Part shown: piece after piece, positions 1-11,420 of the stretch | How positions within the stretch are numbered: the stretch's first letter is position 1 | Layout: each line of letters begins with the position of its first letter | DNA from: Tricholoma matsutake | Lineage: Eukaryota; Basidiomycota; Agaricomycetes; Agaricales; Tricholomataceae | Direction: 5' to 3' | NCBI GenBank assembly: GCA_026075535.2 | Contig: AP026548.1 | Coordinates: 9,362,001 to 9,426,000 of the forward strand | Length of the DNA: 64,000 bases | Program-made: the position numbers and the translations under genes | Notes under the pieces: generated by a model | Told to the model about the DNA's origin: nothing | What the model saw: only the letters and a program-made list of their open reading frames with translations | Database searches by the model: none

Positions 1-687
1 AATTCTATTGCACATTCTCTGGGTTCTACTTCCTACGACGATGCTCTTACCGCTCGCGACCATCTGCTCTCTGCCATCTTAACAATGGGCGAAGGATATC
101 ATAACTTTCACCACCAATTCCCGATGGATTACAGGAATGCTTTCCGTTGGTACCAGTATGATCCTACTAAGTGGTTCATTGCGATCTGCAGCAAGATCGG
201 TTTGGCAACTCATCTACGAGTGTTTCCTTCCAACGAAATCGAAAAAGGCGCATTAACGATGAAGTTGAAGGAACTGCAAAGGTTACAGAATTCTTTGACA
301 TGGCCAGTACCATCGGAGCAACTGCCTGTCATTTCGTGGGAAACATGTGAGCTGCAGAGATCTCGATGTTCTGTGTCGATGAATAACAACTCTACGTCTA
401 CAGTTCGAAAAGAGTCCAAAGAAAGGACTTTGATTCTAATTTCTGGGTTCATACACGATGTTTCATCATTCATTGACAAGCATCCAGGTGGATCTCGTTT
501 TCTTTTGGAGAACTCAGGTGAAGATGTGACTGCCTCCTTTTTCGGAGGTATCTATGCACATTCGAATGCTGCACATAATGTATGTTCAATGTCATAGTCA
601 TTGATCTCATCTGAAATTTACCCTTGTTTCCAATAGCTGCTTTCAATGATGCAAATAGGCATTCTAGAGGGTGGTGTGGAAAATTAA
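1..687 (+). CDS. OLE1: Delta-9 fatty acid desaturase, C-terminal part with cytochrome b5 domain (5' end outside window)
   Basis: This is the 3' part of a stearoyl-CoA (delta-9) desaturase, an ER membrane di-iron enzyme that puts the first double bond into saturated acyl-CoA. The reading frame is open from base 1, and NSIAHSLG followed by GEGYHNFHHQFP carries the third histidine box (HNFHH). A cytochrome b5 domain follows: ISGFIHDVSSFIDKHPGG holds the first haem ligand in HPGG and YAHSNAAHN the second histidine. Fungal desaturases normally carry this fused electron donor. Exon 1-579 is joined to 637-687 by an intron (580-636, GTATGT...AATAG) that continues the conserved HN-LLSMM segment. The frame stops at TAA 685-687. 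A frame further on reads IPTAQRLYIAEKLNE to a TGA at 744-746, so the usual C-terminal tail may have been cut off by a 1-nt shift. Identity of the family is certain; the exact C terminus is not. Confidence 0.93.
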
Positions 688-1718
688 GTTGTACCAACAT
701 CCCAACTGCACAACGACTCTACATCGCAGAGAAATTAAACGAGTGAACGAAAGTATATATCTTACGAATGACGATTCCGACGGCCAAATAGTCGTGGTTC
801 GTCATACATATGCAACTTGATGGGGGGTGAGAACATATAGCATGTTGTTCTGCCAGTTAACGTGACTAATGGACGTAGAATATTAGAATCAATCGGTTCT
901 CAGGATATGCTTAGAATCCTTGCTGTGGGACACGCCGAAGACTTGATTTATCCAGTATATATGCTGCTGGGCCACGCTCTGTTTGAATTCTGGAATTCAG
1001 ATGTCGAGATCGTCATGTATTGTACAAGTTTTGTAGAGTGGCGGCGGCCTGCCATATAAATGGTGCCTCAATAAATTTCCGGTTCTCAAGGAAATTCCGA
1101 AAGACTAAAGTTGTTGTACCTCCGCAGCCACTGATCTGGATATGGGATGCTGATTCAACGTATTAGTCGAATGAATCTAGCAATCGTGGAATGTGCCGCT
1201 TTAGAAGCTAATACAGAGTACGCTCGAGCGCCTGTGCGAACAGGAATAAGAACTGGTGACCGATGAAAAGGTTTACCGCATTACGTTCTCACCAATGCAG
1301 CCGAATAGCATCTTGAAGTCGCGGCAACGTTCAACTCTAGTCAACTACGTCAGCTCCGCCGGCACTGCTTACATAATTCTTGTAACTTCATCCCGACCTG
1401 TTTTTACAGTTGAGTAAGCCTTCAAAATTCTCGCCATATCGAGCAGAACCTCAGTCAGTGAGTCAGCTTCGAGTCAGCCTTATTATCCGTGAGAAAAGAC
1501 GGGAGGTGAAAAGAGACATTGCTTATGGTATCCATATACTATGACACCAGCCCTTCGCGAAAGCAGTAATTATTCAGCGATGTCGCAATGTCGTCTGAGA
1601 ATTATTCAGTTTGTAATCCAAAGTTTCATCATGATGGTGAAGGATGGTGAGTTATAACAGTTGGGATATAACGATCACAAGTGCTCCTCACCTCACTTTA
1701 CGTTTACAACCATTTAGC
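688..1718. other. Intergenic region between desaturase and SDR genes
   Basis: About 1 kb that holds the desaturase 3' untranslated region and, nearer 1718, the presumed promoter of the SDR gene. An open stretch of 65 codons at 862-1059 has no family features and looks accidental. I see no repeats or mobile-element ends here. Confidence 0.6.
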
Positions 1719-2810
1719 ATGCCCGTATATGTCGTAGCAGGTGCTTCGCGTGGAATTGGAGTTCGTTTTCTTTACATGGAGCATGCCAGTGTCACAGACA
1801 TTTGACCATCCGCTTATAGCTTCAATTTGTCGTTGACCTTCTCGCCAGAGGGGATACTGTCATTGCTCTCGCTCGCAATCCAGAAACGTCGAAGGGACTC
1901 GACGAGATCAAACATAACAAGAATCTTTTCATATTCAAGGCAGACGTCACAGATTCTGATTCCTTGAAGGTGACAGCTTACTTACCACTTCAAGTTGGAG
2001 ATGCTCAATTTTATCTTAGAAAGCAGCAGAGGAAACCTCAAAAGTTACTGGTGGATCGATCGATGTACTGATTAATAACGCCGCGTACCAGGACCCTGCA
2101 CATATTTACCACACCCTTGTTGACTTGTAAGCAGGCAGATCAGTTGTGCGACATCGTCGACATGGCCTCTCCTCACTTACGGTGTCCTGCAGTCCTTCAC
2201 CGGAAGTTTTGGTTTCTGATCTAACCAAATCTTTTGCAACGAACGTTCTGGGACCGATTCTTACAACAAATGCATTCCTGCCTTCTCTTAGGAAGGGGGA
2301 GCTCAAGAAGGTTATAACACTTAATACCGGCGTCTCAGTTCCCGGGCTCGCCTTGACCTCTGGATACCCTAAGCTGACGTCTTATGCTATTTCCAAGAGC
2401 GCGTTGGAGATGGTTAATATCAAGTATGCTGGTACGTGTATCGTTTCCTTTTACCGCTACTAGTTGTTCGGAACTGACATGAATCTAGTTGCCTTGAAGG
2501 AAGAAGGCTTTTCTTTCCTTAACATCTCCCCTGGTGTGGTGAACACTGCCCAGGCTCCCCCTCCAGACGATCAGATGAAGGAAATCGTAGACATGATGGC
2601 TTCGTTCAAGAAGAGGTACCCTCATTGGACAGGTCCGATGACGCCAGTTGAAAGTGTCAAGTTGATGCTTGGTATCATCGACAACCTCACTGTACAGGAC
2701 TCTGGAAAATTTGTTAGTCATAAAGTGAGTTCCCTTCCTCTTTAATATTTATGGAGGGGATTCGAGCTTATAACTATTGATTATCTTAGAACAACCGCGA
2801 ATTTTTGTAA
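1719..2810 (+). CDS. Short-chain dehydrogenase/reductase (SDR), NAD(P)-binding
   Basis: This is a classical SDR oxidoreductase; its substrate cannot be told from sequence. Six exons read through: 1719-1760, 1820-1969, 2020-2126, 2193-2431, 2489-2724 and 2790-2810 (795 nt, 264 aa, phases consistent). The N-terminal cofactor motif is GASRGIG (residues 8-14). LFIFKADVTD gives the adenine-binding acidic residue, and DVLINNAAY is the NNAG-like motif. The catalytic YxxxK appears as YAISK, preceded by TLNTGVSVPG where the active-site serine is expected. ISPGVVNT is the usual PG motif after the active site. The start is the ATG directly before PVYVVAGASRG, where SDRs normally begin. The first intron has a GTTCGT donor. 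The length is normal for classical SDRs. No stop or frameshift is present, so the gene looks functional, unlike nearly all coding sequence after 3.1 kb. Confidence 0.9.
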
Positions 2811-3116
2811 CTTCGAAGTATGTGGAAGTGTAACTGGGTCCTACATCTTCAACCTTTAGACTAGACCTACTGAGACACTTTCATCCTTGCGAAATGTTGT
2901 ACAAATTACATAATGATCATGTCCAGATTTGACTCTAAGCTGTTCAACGTTCAACAAACTGTGGGCCACGGTGGTGCATGATAGGATGAAGGATTAGGCA
3001 AGTATTGTTCAGAGTTGATTATAAACAAGTTATGGCATGACAGGGATGAACAGGAGAGGTCCGAATTAACAGTAGTAGACCAGGCTCCAAACCAGTCTCT
3101 CATATCATTCGAATGG
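2811..3116. other. SDR 3' flank
   Basis: About 300 bp between the SDR stop codon and the first recognisable base of the gypsy fragment. I see no gene or repeat in it. Confidence 0.5.
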
Positions 3117-5331
3117 GGGTAGGAATGATATGGACCTCCATAAAGTTGTCGCATACCATGAATATAGTGTCATACCCTTGAGCTTTGGGTAATCCAGTGA
3201 TAAAATCTACAGATATATCTCACCAGGGTGCTTTTGGTATGGGGTTTGGCATTAACTTCCATGCAGGTTTCTCTGGAAACTTCCCCTCATGCATGTATCA
3301 CATCCATCCACATACCCCAACACATATTTAGAAATTCTGGGCCACCAATAATTTCTTATTATTAATTCCAACATCTTCCATCTTCCTGGGTGTCTCAGGT
3401 CTGGCAGTTGGTGTATTATGATATAACCATATGATCTCTCTTTGCAAATCCTGATTCTTCAGCACATACACCTTCCATTGGAATAACACCAACCCTTGCT
3501 CCTCAGCCCATTCATCTCCTTTAATATTACCCTTCTTCCCTCCCTTCAGAGCTTTCATGGCTTCTACTACTTCATCATCCATTTCTGAACATTGTCTAAT
3601 TTTAGACAACATCTCCATTTCTGAGCTATCTATTGATAGATGCCCTTGGTGCATAGCACAAATGCAAAAGTATTTAGGTTTGAGTAGCATATCATTTGTG
3701 TTGGCCTCCTCCATCCACCCCCCTTTTGTGATCACTACATCTGGACAATGCATCTGCTGTCCTCATTAAGCTTCCCGAATCCTGCTTTGTGGATTAAGTG
3801 AAAATTAAAATGCAACAGGAATAATTCCCAATGTGCTTGCCAGTGGTTAAGCTTTGTGGTGGACATGAAGGATTGCAGATTTTGATGATCCATCCAGATT
3901 TCAATCTGATGCATACATCCCTCCAAATAATGTCTCCACACCCCCAATGTGTGAAGAACCGTTCCTTGCCTGATCAGAACCTGCATCCATCCAATCCTTT
4001 TCCACATGTTGAACCCGACATTTGTCTACTCCTTCTGATTTTGTTCCCAGCCACCTTGCACTGCCCACACTGCTGTGCACCAGGCTGCCTTGTACAGCAC
4101 CCATGGTTGCCTTCCCAAGGCTGCCATCTCTATTGCAAATTCAACTACGGATTCCTGTGTGGCTCCCGCTAGGTAATTTATCTACGCAGTCGAGACACTG
4201 CCACAGTCTTTGTTCCTATTCTGCATTTATTCCGGACTACAGTATTTAAGCTTAGTTAGTTTCACCTTGTATTCCTCAGTTCATATATCGACATAGACTC
4301 GACTTTATCCTGTCAATCTAAACCTCCTTCTACTCCAACCTCAGTTCTCTAAGAGTCTGAACTCCATTCGACTCAACCTCTAGTCTCCCTCTGAAGTTCT
4401 AACCTCACCTGAACTTAACCTAAGTCCCTCTGTACTCCTCCCTGCATTTACCCACACTTTCCTGCTCCTACCTCCAAACCTTTGACTTGAAATTAGGACA
4501 CCAGACGAGGTGAAGGGCGCAGCTTCTTACAAGCTGAAGCCAAATCCTTTCTGTTTCCCCTCCCGCAGAATCTGCATCGACCTGACAAACTCCCACTATT
4601 ATCACCTGCAGTGTCCAATTGGATTCTGATGCATATTCTAGGATCAGTTCTTAACACAATGCTCATATTATTCCCAACATCTCTTTGTCATGCACATCAT
4701 AATTCCTCTCCACATCATTCAACCCTTGGGATAAATATGTGCAAGGATGCCATTTGTCATCTTCACATAGCATTGATAATACCACTCTAGTGGCAAAGTC
4801 TGATGCATCTGATTCCACTCATAAGGGGCACATGAAATCTACTGGGGCTAATATTGGTCCCTCCACAAACTTTCTCTTCAACTCCTCAAACACTATCTGC
4901 TGCTGTTCCACCCACCTCCACACTACTCCCTTTTGCATGAGGCTATGTAAGTGTGCAGCAAATTATGCACAAAGCAATGATAATGATTTGTGAGTCCCAA
5001 GGCTTGAACCTCCTTGATGCGGGTGGGACTCTTCCACAAAATTCTGCTGCCTGCCTTCCTCCTGCTTCACTTCCTCAATTGTAGCTTCCCTAATCTTTCT
5101 CTTCTGCCTGCAATTCCTAGAAAAATGTCCTAACTGCCCACAGTTAAAACATTTAAGTGGGGCACATCTCCCCACTTGATCAACCTCCATAGTGTCTGGT
5201 GCTGCTGACTCCACAACAATAGGTGTCACTGCCATGGCTGGTGGCTGTGCCCTCAGAGTTTGCACCTGAGGCACCTTTCCTTTCTCAGACTTTCCCCCTG
5301 ATGGCTTTCCAAATTTACTACTTCTGTACAT
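3117..5331 (-). mobile_element. Degraded Ty3/gypsy fragment (family A), internally deleted
   Basis: This is a minus-strand remnant of the same gypsy family as the copy at 57720-61796. Reading 5' to 3' on the minus strand it has the Gag zinc knuckle (CFNCGQLGHFSRNC, near 5110-5152), then a jump into RNase H ([22 protein letters not shown], interrupted at 3950-4656 by a solo LTR), the integrase zinc-binding region and the start of the integrase core near 3117-3290. Compared with the 57720 copy, the whole protease-RT segment is missing: the sequence passes from the part equivalent to 59692 straight to the part equivalent to 61263 near position 5025. Both ends are ragged and no LTRs of its own remain. 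The 5331 end abuts the coiled-coil gene remnant. Confidence 0.85.
3950..4656 (+). repeat. Solo LTR (707 bp) with TSD CAATG
   Basis: The insertion splits the RNase H region of the gypsy fragment. Its ends are TGTGAAGAAC and GTTCTTAACA, an imperfect inverted pair with TG...CA termini. CAATG flanks it on both sides (3945-3949 and 4657-4661). Removing it and one CAATG restores alignment with the intact RNase H segment at 59281-59340. A TATTTAAG box near 4242 suggests plus orientation. It holds no gene. The length, ends and 5-bp duplication fit a solo LTR left by recombination between the two LTRs of a retrotransposon. It belongs to neither gypsy family seen elsewhere in this window. Confidence 0.88.
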
Positions 5332-5817
5332 CTAATGGATCCTTTTGTTGTAATCCCAGCACTTTTCAGAGTGGCCATAATCACTGTACTGACATATTCT
5401 TCCAAACAGCCAGCTTTGACAAGTAGATGAATAAGATTCCAAGTTTCCTGAGTGTAAATACCCTTGTGTAAAAGTGAATGTGTGGATTTTTCATGAATGG
5501 CCTGTTGACAAGCTTTCTCTTTTGCCTGGATTACAGCCTTCTGTCGAAGGGTAGTAGCACTTTCACAACACTTTCGAAAATAGGCAGCCTGAGAACATGA
5601 TTGTTTGGGATTTTTCTGTGCCAGAGCAAGCTTTCCCTTAGCTTTAGCCAGCTCTATCTGAGACCTATCCATAATATGGAAAAGTTGATCCTGTAGATTG
5701 GAGTACTTCTTTTCAAGCTGTGCCAGAGTTTCACCATATGAGGTAGTATCATGAATTAGCTGCTTTTGTTCAGTGAGATGCTGTGCATTAGTCACCTGAA
5801 GGATTTCTATTTTACTT
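5332..5817 (-). pseudogene. Coiled-coil protein of unknown function, C-terminal piece
   Basis: Minus-strand coding sequence reading KIEILQVTNAQHLTEQKQ, LEKKYSNLQDQLFHIMD and LAKAKGKLALAQKN, a charged heptad-rich coiled coil. A compact segment follows with HKGIYTQETWNLIHLLVKAG and STVIMATLKSAGITTKG. Similar combinations occur, as far as I recall, in large uncharacterised agaricomycete proteins, perhaps of transposon origin; I cannot name a function. The upstream part of the same gene lies at 11421-11740, separated by Copia-1, whose TACTT duplication brackets the break. At 5331 the frame runs into the gypsy fragment, so the C terminus is lost. No complete protein can be made from this locus. 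Confidence 0.6.
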
Positions 5818-6166
5818 TGTTGAGAATGCTCATTATCACACTGTGAGCATATGTGATCATGCATTTGATGCATGTACTATTTATAGCCCATCCCTTTGAT
5901 GCATTGTTTCATAAGCCCCTTTGTGTCGTTTATTCCTTTCATTCTTTGTGTAGCTGGCCTCACATATATATAGAGGAGACAGTCAACCATTCACCTCAGT
6001 CACTAATACAGAGACTGAGGTGAGCATGTTTGTTATTACTCGATTATGAATCATTACTTACTGTACCTATAGTTAAACTTATGCTAGGTACAGTATTTGT
6101 ATTACCTAAAGTCACTTATACAGAGACTGAGTTAAACTCTGATTATGCTAGGATTGAATTTCTATA
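5818..6166 (+). repeat. Copia-1 5' LTR
   Basis: It begins TGTTGAGAATG and ends TTTCTATA (the expected terminal CA has become TA). It contains a TATATATAGAGG box near 5965 and two copies of a CAGTCACT...ACAGAGACTGAG segment. It matches the 3' LTR at 11062-11415 with scattered differences. Confidence 0.92.
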
Positions 6167-6182
6167 GGTTATGAGCCACTCT
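6167..6182 (+). promoter_or_regulatory. Copia-1 primer-binding site
   Basis: GGTTATGAGCCACTCT follows the LTR directly. GGTTATGGGCC is complementary to the anticodon region of initiator tRNA-Met (GGGCCCAUAACC), the internal priming site known for Drosophila copia. The other two copia elements here have GGTTATGGGCC at 27745 and, on the minus strand, ending at 63356. Confidence 0.7.
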
Positions 6183-6390
6183 CATTGTTAGAAACAATGG
6201 TAGAAAACTTCCTAGTCACTCGATGATATACATCATCTGGTGCCTCTTCTTTTTTTTTTTTGATCAATCATCTCGATCACTCTTGCTGTCCCAGATCACA
6301 GATTTTACTTTGTGCACATCCCGATAATTCTGGCGTGTGTGCCCCTTTGTCACTGCTACACATCTCCATGCCACTCCACATTAGCCTGTC

Positions 6391-9300
6391 ATGGTCGAGT
6401 CAACTATGGCTTCTGATCCTACTGCCCCATCCATCCCACTCATCAAATTATCTGTCAGTATGTCAGCGAGAAGCTTGATAAACTCAAATATAACTACAAA
6501 GAATGGTGCAAAGAAATCACCATTGCTCTCACACTTAACGGTCTCTATGACTATGTCACTGGTGATAATCACTCAACCACCCTTGTCCAATTACTGTGCC
6601 CTCACAAATTGGAGAGCCAACTCCCATTTAGCCTATGCCTTTCTAGCACCCAGTGTTGCTCCCTCTGAGCATCCATTTATTGATATGTTGAAGGGTCCTA
6701 ATATTAACTGGAAGGCCCTCCAGGATTGACATCAAAAAGAAGGCCCAGTTCAACAAGTGCAGCTATTACACCAGGCTCTATCCATTCAGTGCACAAAGGA
6801 CACTCCCCTCCCCAAGACCACTGAAAAAATCTGCACTCTTATTGAGTGTGCTTTTGCCATGGGGGACATTAAAGCTGACCTCCTTTGCTGTATTGCATTG
6901 CTTAGTTCCCTCAATGAAAATTTCCCCCATGCACAATCCATTATTTCTTGCAACATTACTGCCTCCACTGATTCTTTGCCTTACACATCCAAAGATATAC
7001 GCATGTTTCTCGAGAATGATCAGTCTCTTCTCGAGAATGATCAGTCTCTTCTCGAGAATGATCAGTCTCTTCTCGAGAATGACCACCATAATAATTCCTC
7101 AATTGTGCTCTCTGCCCACTCCAAGCTGTCAAGGCCTCCAAGTTTGTATTTTTGCACAAACTCCATATGTAAGAAGTCTGGGCATACCATTGAGTATTGC
7201 ATCAAACATGGTGGTGGCATGGCAGGCAGGTCTATTGAGGAATCAGTTGCAGCCCAATGGGTGGCACAGGATAAAGGGAAGAAGAACAGTACCCCATCAC
7301 AATCAAGCTCCAGGGTTCCTATCACTGTGAAAGATGTTAATGGTTGGGCTTTCACTGTCATGATTGACTCTGCCTCAATGGCCCCCCCACCTGACCCACC
7401 TGTGGCCCATGTGGCAGGTTTTGCTGGACTGACTAGTGATCAGCTGCCTACTGACAATGATGGATCAGAATACAAGGGTTGGATCATCACTGAGGATGAG
7501 GAAACAACTAGTATTGATTGGGCTCATAATTCTATTACACCCATCACTGACGCACTTTCTGTCGAACCTCTCAATCAGGCAAACCATTCTCAACTGTCCA
7601 TCGACAATCATTCATTTACCATTGATACTGGGGCATCTGTCCATATTTCCCCTGACAAATCGGATTTTATCACTCTTCATCCAGTTTAGCCACGTTCTGT
7701 CAAAGGTGTTGGCAGCACATCAATTGTTGCAGTCGGAGTTGGTGACATCAAAGTATGGGTTGCTCGAGGTGCATCAATCACATTATGTAACACCCTCTAT
7801 ATTCCTAATGTGGCAGTTCAGCTTATTTCAGTGGGAACACTGGCTGACAACTCTAATGCTACAGCCCATTTTGACAACTCCCTATGTTGGATCACTGACA
7901 AATCCACTGGAGCACTCATTGCTCAGGGATCTTGACTCTCCAAAAAACTCTACACTCTTAACCTATATTCTGCTACTGCCGATCACGCATTTACCGTACA
8001 CAAAGCTCTCAACCTAGAAACCTGGCACTGCCATCTCGGTCATGCGAATTATCAGTCTCTCTGGGACATGGCAAAAAGGGGCGCACTCACAGGTATGCCT
8101 ATTAGCTCTATCCCTAAATGTGAATCTTGTGTTCTCAGTAAACAGACCAGAACTCCTGTTCCTAAGACATGTGAAGAGGGGAGAGGGCATAGAGTGATGA
8201 GAAAGCTGGAAAAAGTGTGGGTGGACTTATTGGGCCCCCATGCTGTCAAATCTTGGGATGGGAATTTGTATGTTATGGATATAGTTGATGATTACATGTC
8301 TTTTCCTTGGTCGATACCTCTGCAAAATAAGGACAACTCTTTTCCAGAACTGAAAGCCTGGGAACTTGCTCAGGAAAATGAGACTGGACTAAAAATTGGG
8401 ACCTACATCACTGATAACGGCGAACTGAAGTCTCACGAGATGCAGACTTGGTTGAAAATGCAAGGTACAGACCAACGATTTACTGCTCCACATACTTCTG
8501 CTCACATTGGTCATGTGGAACAGATGCACTGGACTCTCATGGCCAAGGCTCGAACTATGAGGATCTACTCGGGATTACCACCATTTCTTTGGGATGAATT
8601 TTACTTGATGGTGTCCCATTTGCATGCAAAAACCACAACTTGATCACTACAGGGCATTATGCCTTGGGAATTATGGTATGAGTGCAAACCTGATTATTCA
8701 TACTTGTGGGAGATTGGCTGTCAAGCTTTTGTCCTCATTCCTAAGAAGAATAATCCCAGAATCTTCAAGCGGTCGATTGAATGTGTATTAATTGGTTACA
8801 ACTCCAAATCTAAATCATACTGTTGCTACAACCAGGCAACTAGGAAGGTCCACAGTTCGTATCATGTCAAAATTTCTTGAGAGTCATGATGGCCATTCAC
8901 TGGACATCTCTCCTGCCGAGTCAACATGCATGGAAATTCAGGACAATAAATCTATTCATACCTACCTACCTGTGAATGACAAGGAGGATGATCCCTTCCC
9001 TGCCCACAACCCCATCATTGAAGTCAACGATAGATGCAAGCAAGCACTGACACTGCTAGCACCCCCCTGTACCCCCCATACCCCTGCGCTGTTCTTCTCA
9101 AATTCCTGTCCATACTGAAAGGCATCCTGATGGTGGATCATCCACCACTAGGACAGCGAAGGCCATTCAGGAATCCCAAGAAAGTGCCATATGCATCAAA
9201 GAAGCATGGCATGCTCATTGTGCTGCTGTGGTAGCTGCTCGATCACTTATCCCTGATCCAACCCCCCCCCTCCCTGACTGATGAAAATAACCCTTTGATC

Positions 9301-11020
9301 ATTGATCATGATCAGAATGATATCATCAAAGACCTAAGTCAATCAATCACTGGAGAACCTCAATCTAGGTGATTAGGCACATCAACTTCGAGCCCTGATC
9401 TCAGAGATGGCGGATTTCAATCCAGAATCTCTTCAATTTGAAGATGAACTGAGGACATGGGAGGAGGCTAAGAACACTGTTGATGCTGAAAGATGGAGGG
9501 AAGGCTATCTGGATGAGTTGAAATCCTTGAAAGACATGGGAGTTTACAAGCTAGTTCCATGAGCTGAAGTACCCCAGGGGAAGCGCATCCAAAAAGGGAA
9601 ACCAATCTTCCATATTAAGTGAAATGAAACTGGAAAGCCCATCCACTGGAAAGTACATGTCGTATTCAAAGGCAATGAACAAATCTATGGTAGAGACTAT
9701 ACTAAAACCACCTCACCCACTGCATGCATGGAATCTTGGTGGATCCTCTTGCATATTGCTGCCTCTTTGGGCTGGGATGTGCAACAGATTGACATAAAGA
9801 CAGCTTTCCTATATGGTTTTCTACTGGATGATGAAGTACAATACATGCAACAACCTTCTGACTTCAAAGAACCTGGGAAGGAGGACTGGGTATGGGAACT
9901 TCAACATGGGTTGTATGGTATGAAACAGAGCAGCCGAATATGGAATCAGATGCTTAATGCACAGATGATTAAATGGGGATTTACTCGCCTATCTTGTGAG
10001 TCTTGCATATACTATTGCAGATCAGACTCCAGCATTGTTATTGTGGCAGTTCATGTTGATGATTACCTGTCAATTGCTGATTCAAAGGAGGAAAATGAGT
10101 GGTTTAAAGACCAAATGCGTAAAGTCTGGACTATTTCTGAGCTTGGGATGGCACATTTTATTGTAGGGATTGCCACATCTTGGGACCAGACCACATGTAC
10201 CATTGCACTTTCACAGACGGCACTTATTGACAAGATAGTTGAACAATTTGGCCAGAAGGAAGCACACCCAGTCTCTGCGCCTCTGGAACCTGGTTCCAAA
10301 CTACGACGGCCTAACCCTCAGCTCATTCCCTCCAAAGACCATCTACAGCTCTCTAAACTCCCATACTGATCACTTGTGGGATGTCTCCTATACTTGGCAA
10401 TTTCTACTCGACCTGACATTTCACATGCAGTACAACAACTATCACAATATCTTGACTGTTACACTTTCGAACATTGGGCTGCCACCATCAGGCTGGTGAG
10501 ATACATCAAGGGGACAAGGGATCTGAAACTTTATCTTGGCAGTAATCTCCCCATAAACCTTCATGCTTTTAGCAACTCTGACTGGGCTAATTGTCTTGAT
10601 ACACATCACAGCATTGGAGGCTATATTTGTTCTCTTGGGTCTGGTGCTGTCTCTTGGACATCCCATAAACAGAAAGTTGTTGCTACCTCATCTTGTGAAG
10701 CTGAATACATAGCTGCCTTTGAAGCAGCTAAAGAGTGTACTTGGCTCTGCACTCTTCTACACTCCATCAATTATCCACAGACAATCCTGATGACTATTTA
10801 CTGTGACAATTCAGCAACAAAGACCCTGTCTGAAGACCCCCTTCTCCACTCCTGTGTCAAACATATCAATATCAAATACCATTTCCTCCACAAACACGTC
10901 CAATCCAATGACTTACATCTCTTTTATGTGCATACCCATCAGAACGTTGCTGACATGTTCACAAAGGCTCTTGACATTAAACAATTCACCTACCTGAGGA
11001 ACTTCTTGGGTCTCCGCTAA
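6391..11020 (+). pseudogene. Copia-1 gag-pol polyprotein, broken
   Basis: The pieces lie in order and in several frames. Gag spans 6391-7350 with a CCHC-like knuckle (CTNSICKKSGHTIEYCIKHG). Protease has IDTGASVHISPDKSDF near 7621-7670. The integrase zinc-binding part and core lie at 8000-8640, with WVDLLGP, TDNGEL and HIGHVEQMH holding the acidic residues. Reverse transcriptase at 9400-10369 has VHVDDYLSIAD as its catalytic box, and RNase H at 10376-11020 ends CTWLCTLL, HINIKYHF, ADMFTKALD. Several breaks are TGA where arginine is expected, for example in YKLVP-stop-AEVPQGK near 9560 and FHIK-stop-NETGK near 9620. Gag also carries an in-frame 21-bp repeat (7009-7083). Confidence 0.9.
7009..7083 (+). 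repeat. 21-bp in-frame minisatellite in Copia-1 gag
   Basis: CTCGAGAATGATCAGTCTCTT occurs three times in full and once in part, encoding a repeated LENDQSL. The related Gag at 62293-62751 has only ENEQLLLENDHR at this point, so the array expanded in Copia-1. Confidence 0.93.
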
Positions 11021-11061
11021 TGTGATTCCATGCAAGGAGGAAGGCTCATGGTGAGGAGGAG

Positions 11062-11415
11062 TGTTGAGAATGCTCATTATCACACCGTGAGCATACATGA
11101 TCATGCATTTGATGCATGTACTATTTATAGCCTATCCCTTTGATGCATCAGTTCATAAGCCTCTTTGTGTTGTTTATTCCTTTTATTCTTTGTGTAGCTG
11201 GCCTCACATATATGTAGAGGAGACAGTCAACCATTCACCTCAGTCACTTATACAGAGACTGAGGTGAGCGTGTTTGTTATTACTCAATTATGTATCATCA
11301 CTTACTGTACCTATAGTTAAACTCTGATTATGCTAGGTACAGTATTTGTATTACCTAAAGTCACTTATACAGAGACTGAGTTAAACTCTGATTATGCTAG
11401 AATTGAATTTCTATA
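11062..11415 (+). repeat. Copia-1 3' LTR
   Basis: TGTTGAGAATG...TTTCTATA, followed at once by TACTT, the target duplication. It matches 5818-6166 with a few substitutions and a small length difference (354 versus 349 bp), so the insertion is not very recent. Confidence 0.92.
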
Positions 11416-11420
11416 TACTT

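Larger units (their letters stand above)
5818..11415 (+). mobile_element. Copia-1, full-length Ty1/copia retrotransposon (decayed), TSD TACTT
   Basis: This is a complete LTR element of 5598 bp bounded by TACTT at 5813-5817 and 11416-11420. Its LTRs are 5818-6166 and 11062-11415. A primer-binding site GGTTATGAGCC begins at 6167, directly after the 5' LTR, and a purine tract (GTGAGGAGGAG) ends at 11061. The domain order Gag, protease, integrase, reverse transcriptase, RNase H is that of Ty1/copia. It sits in the minus-strand coiled-coil gene. Several stops and frameshifts break the polyprotein, so it is not autonomous now. Confidence 0.95.

Noticed and set aside
862..1059. 65-codon open frame downstream of the desaturase
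   Set aside because: No family features, no splice context and ordinary intergenic composition; likely chance.
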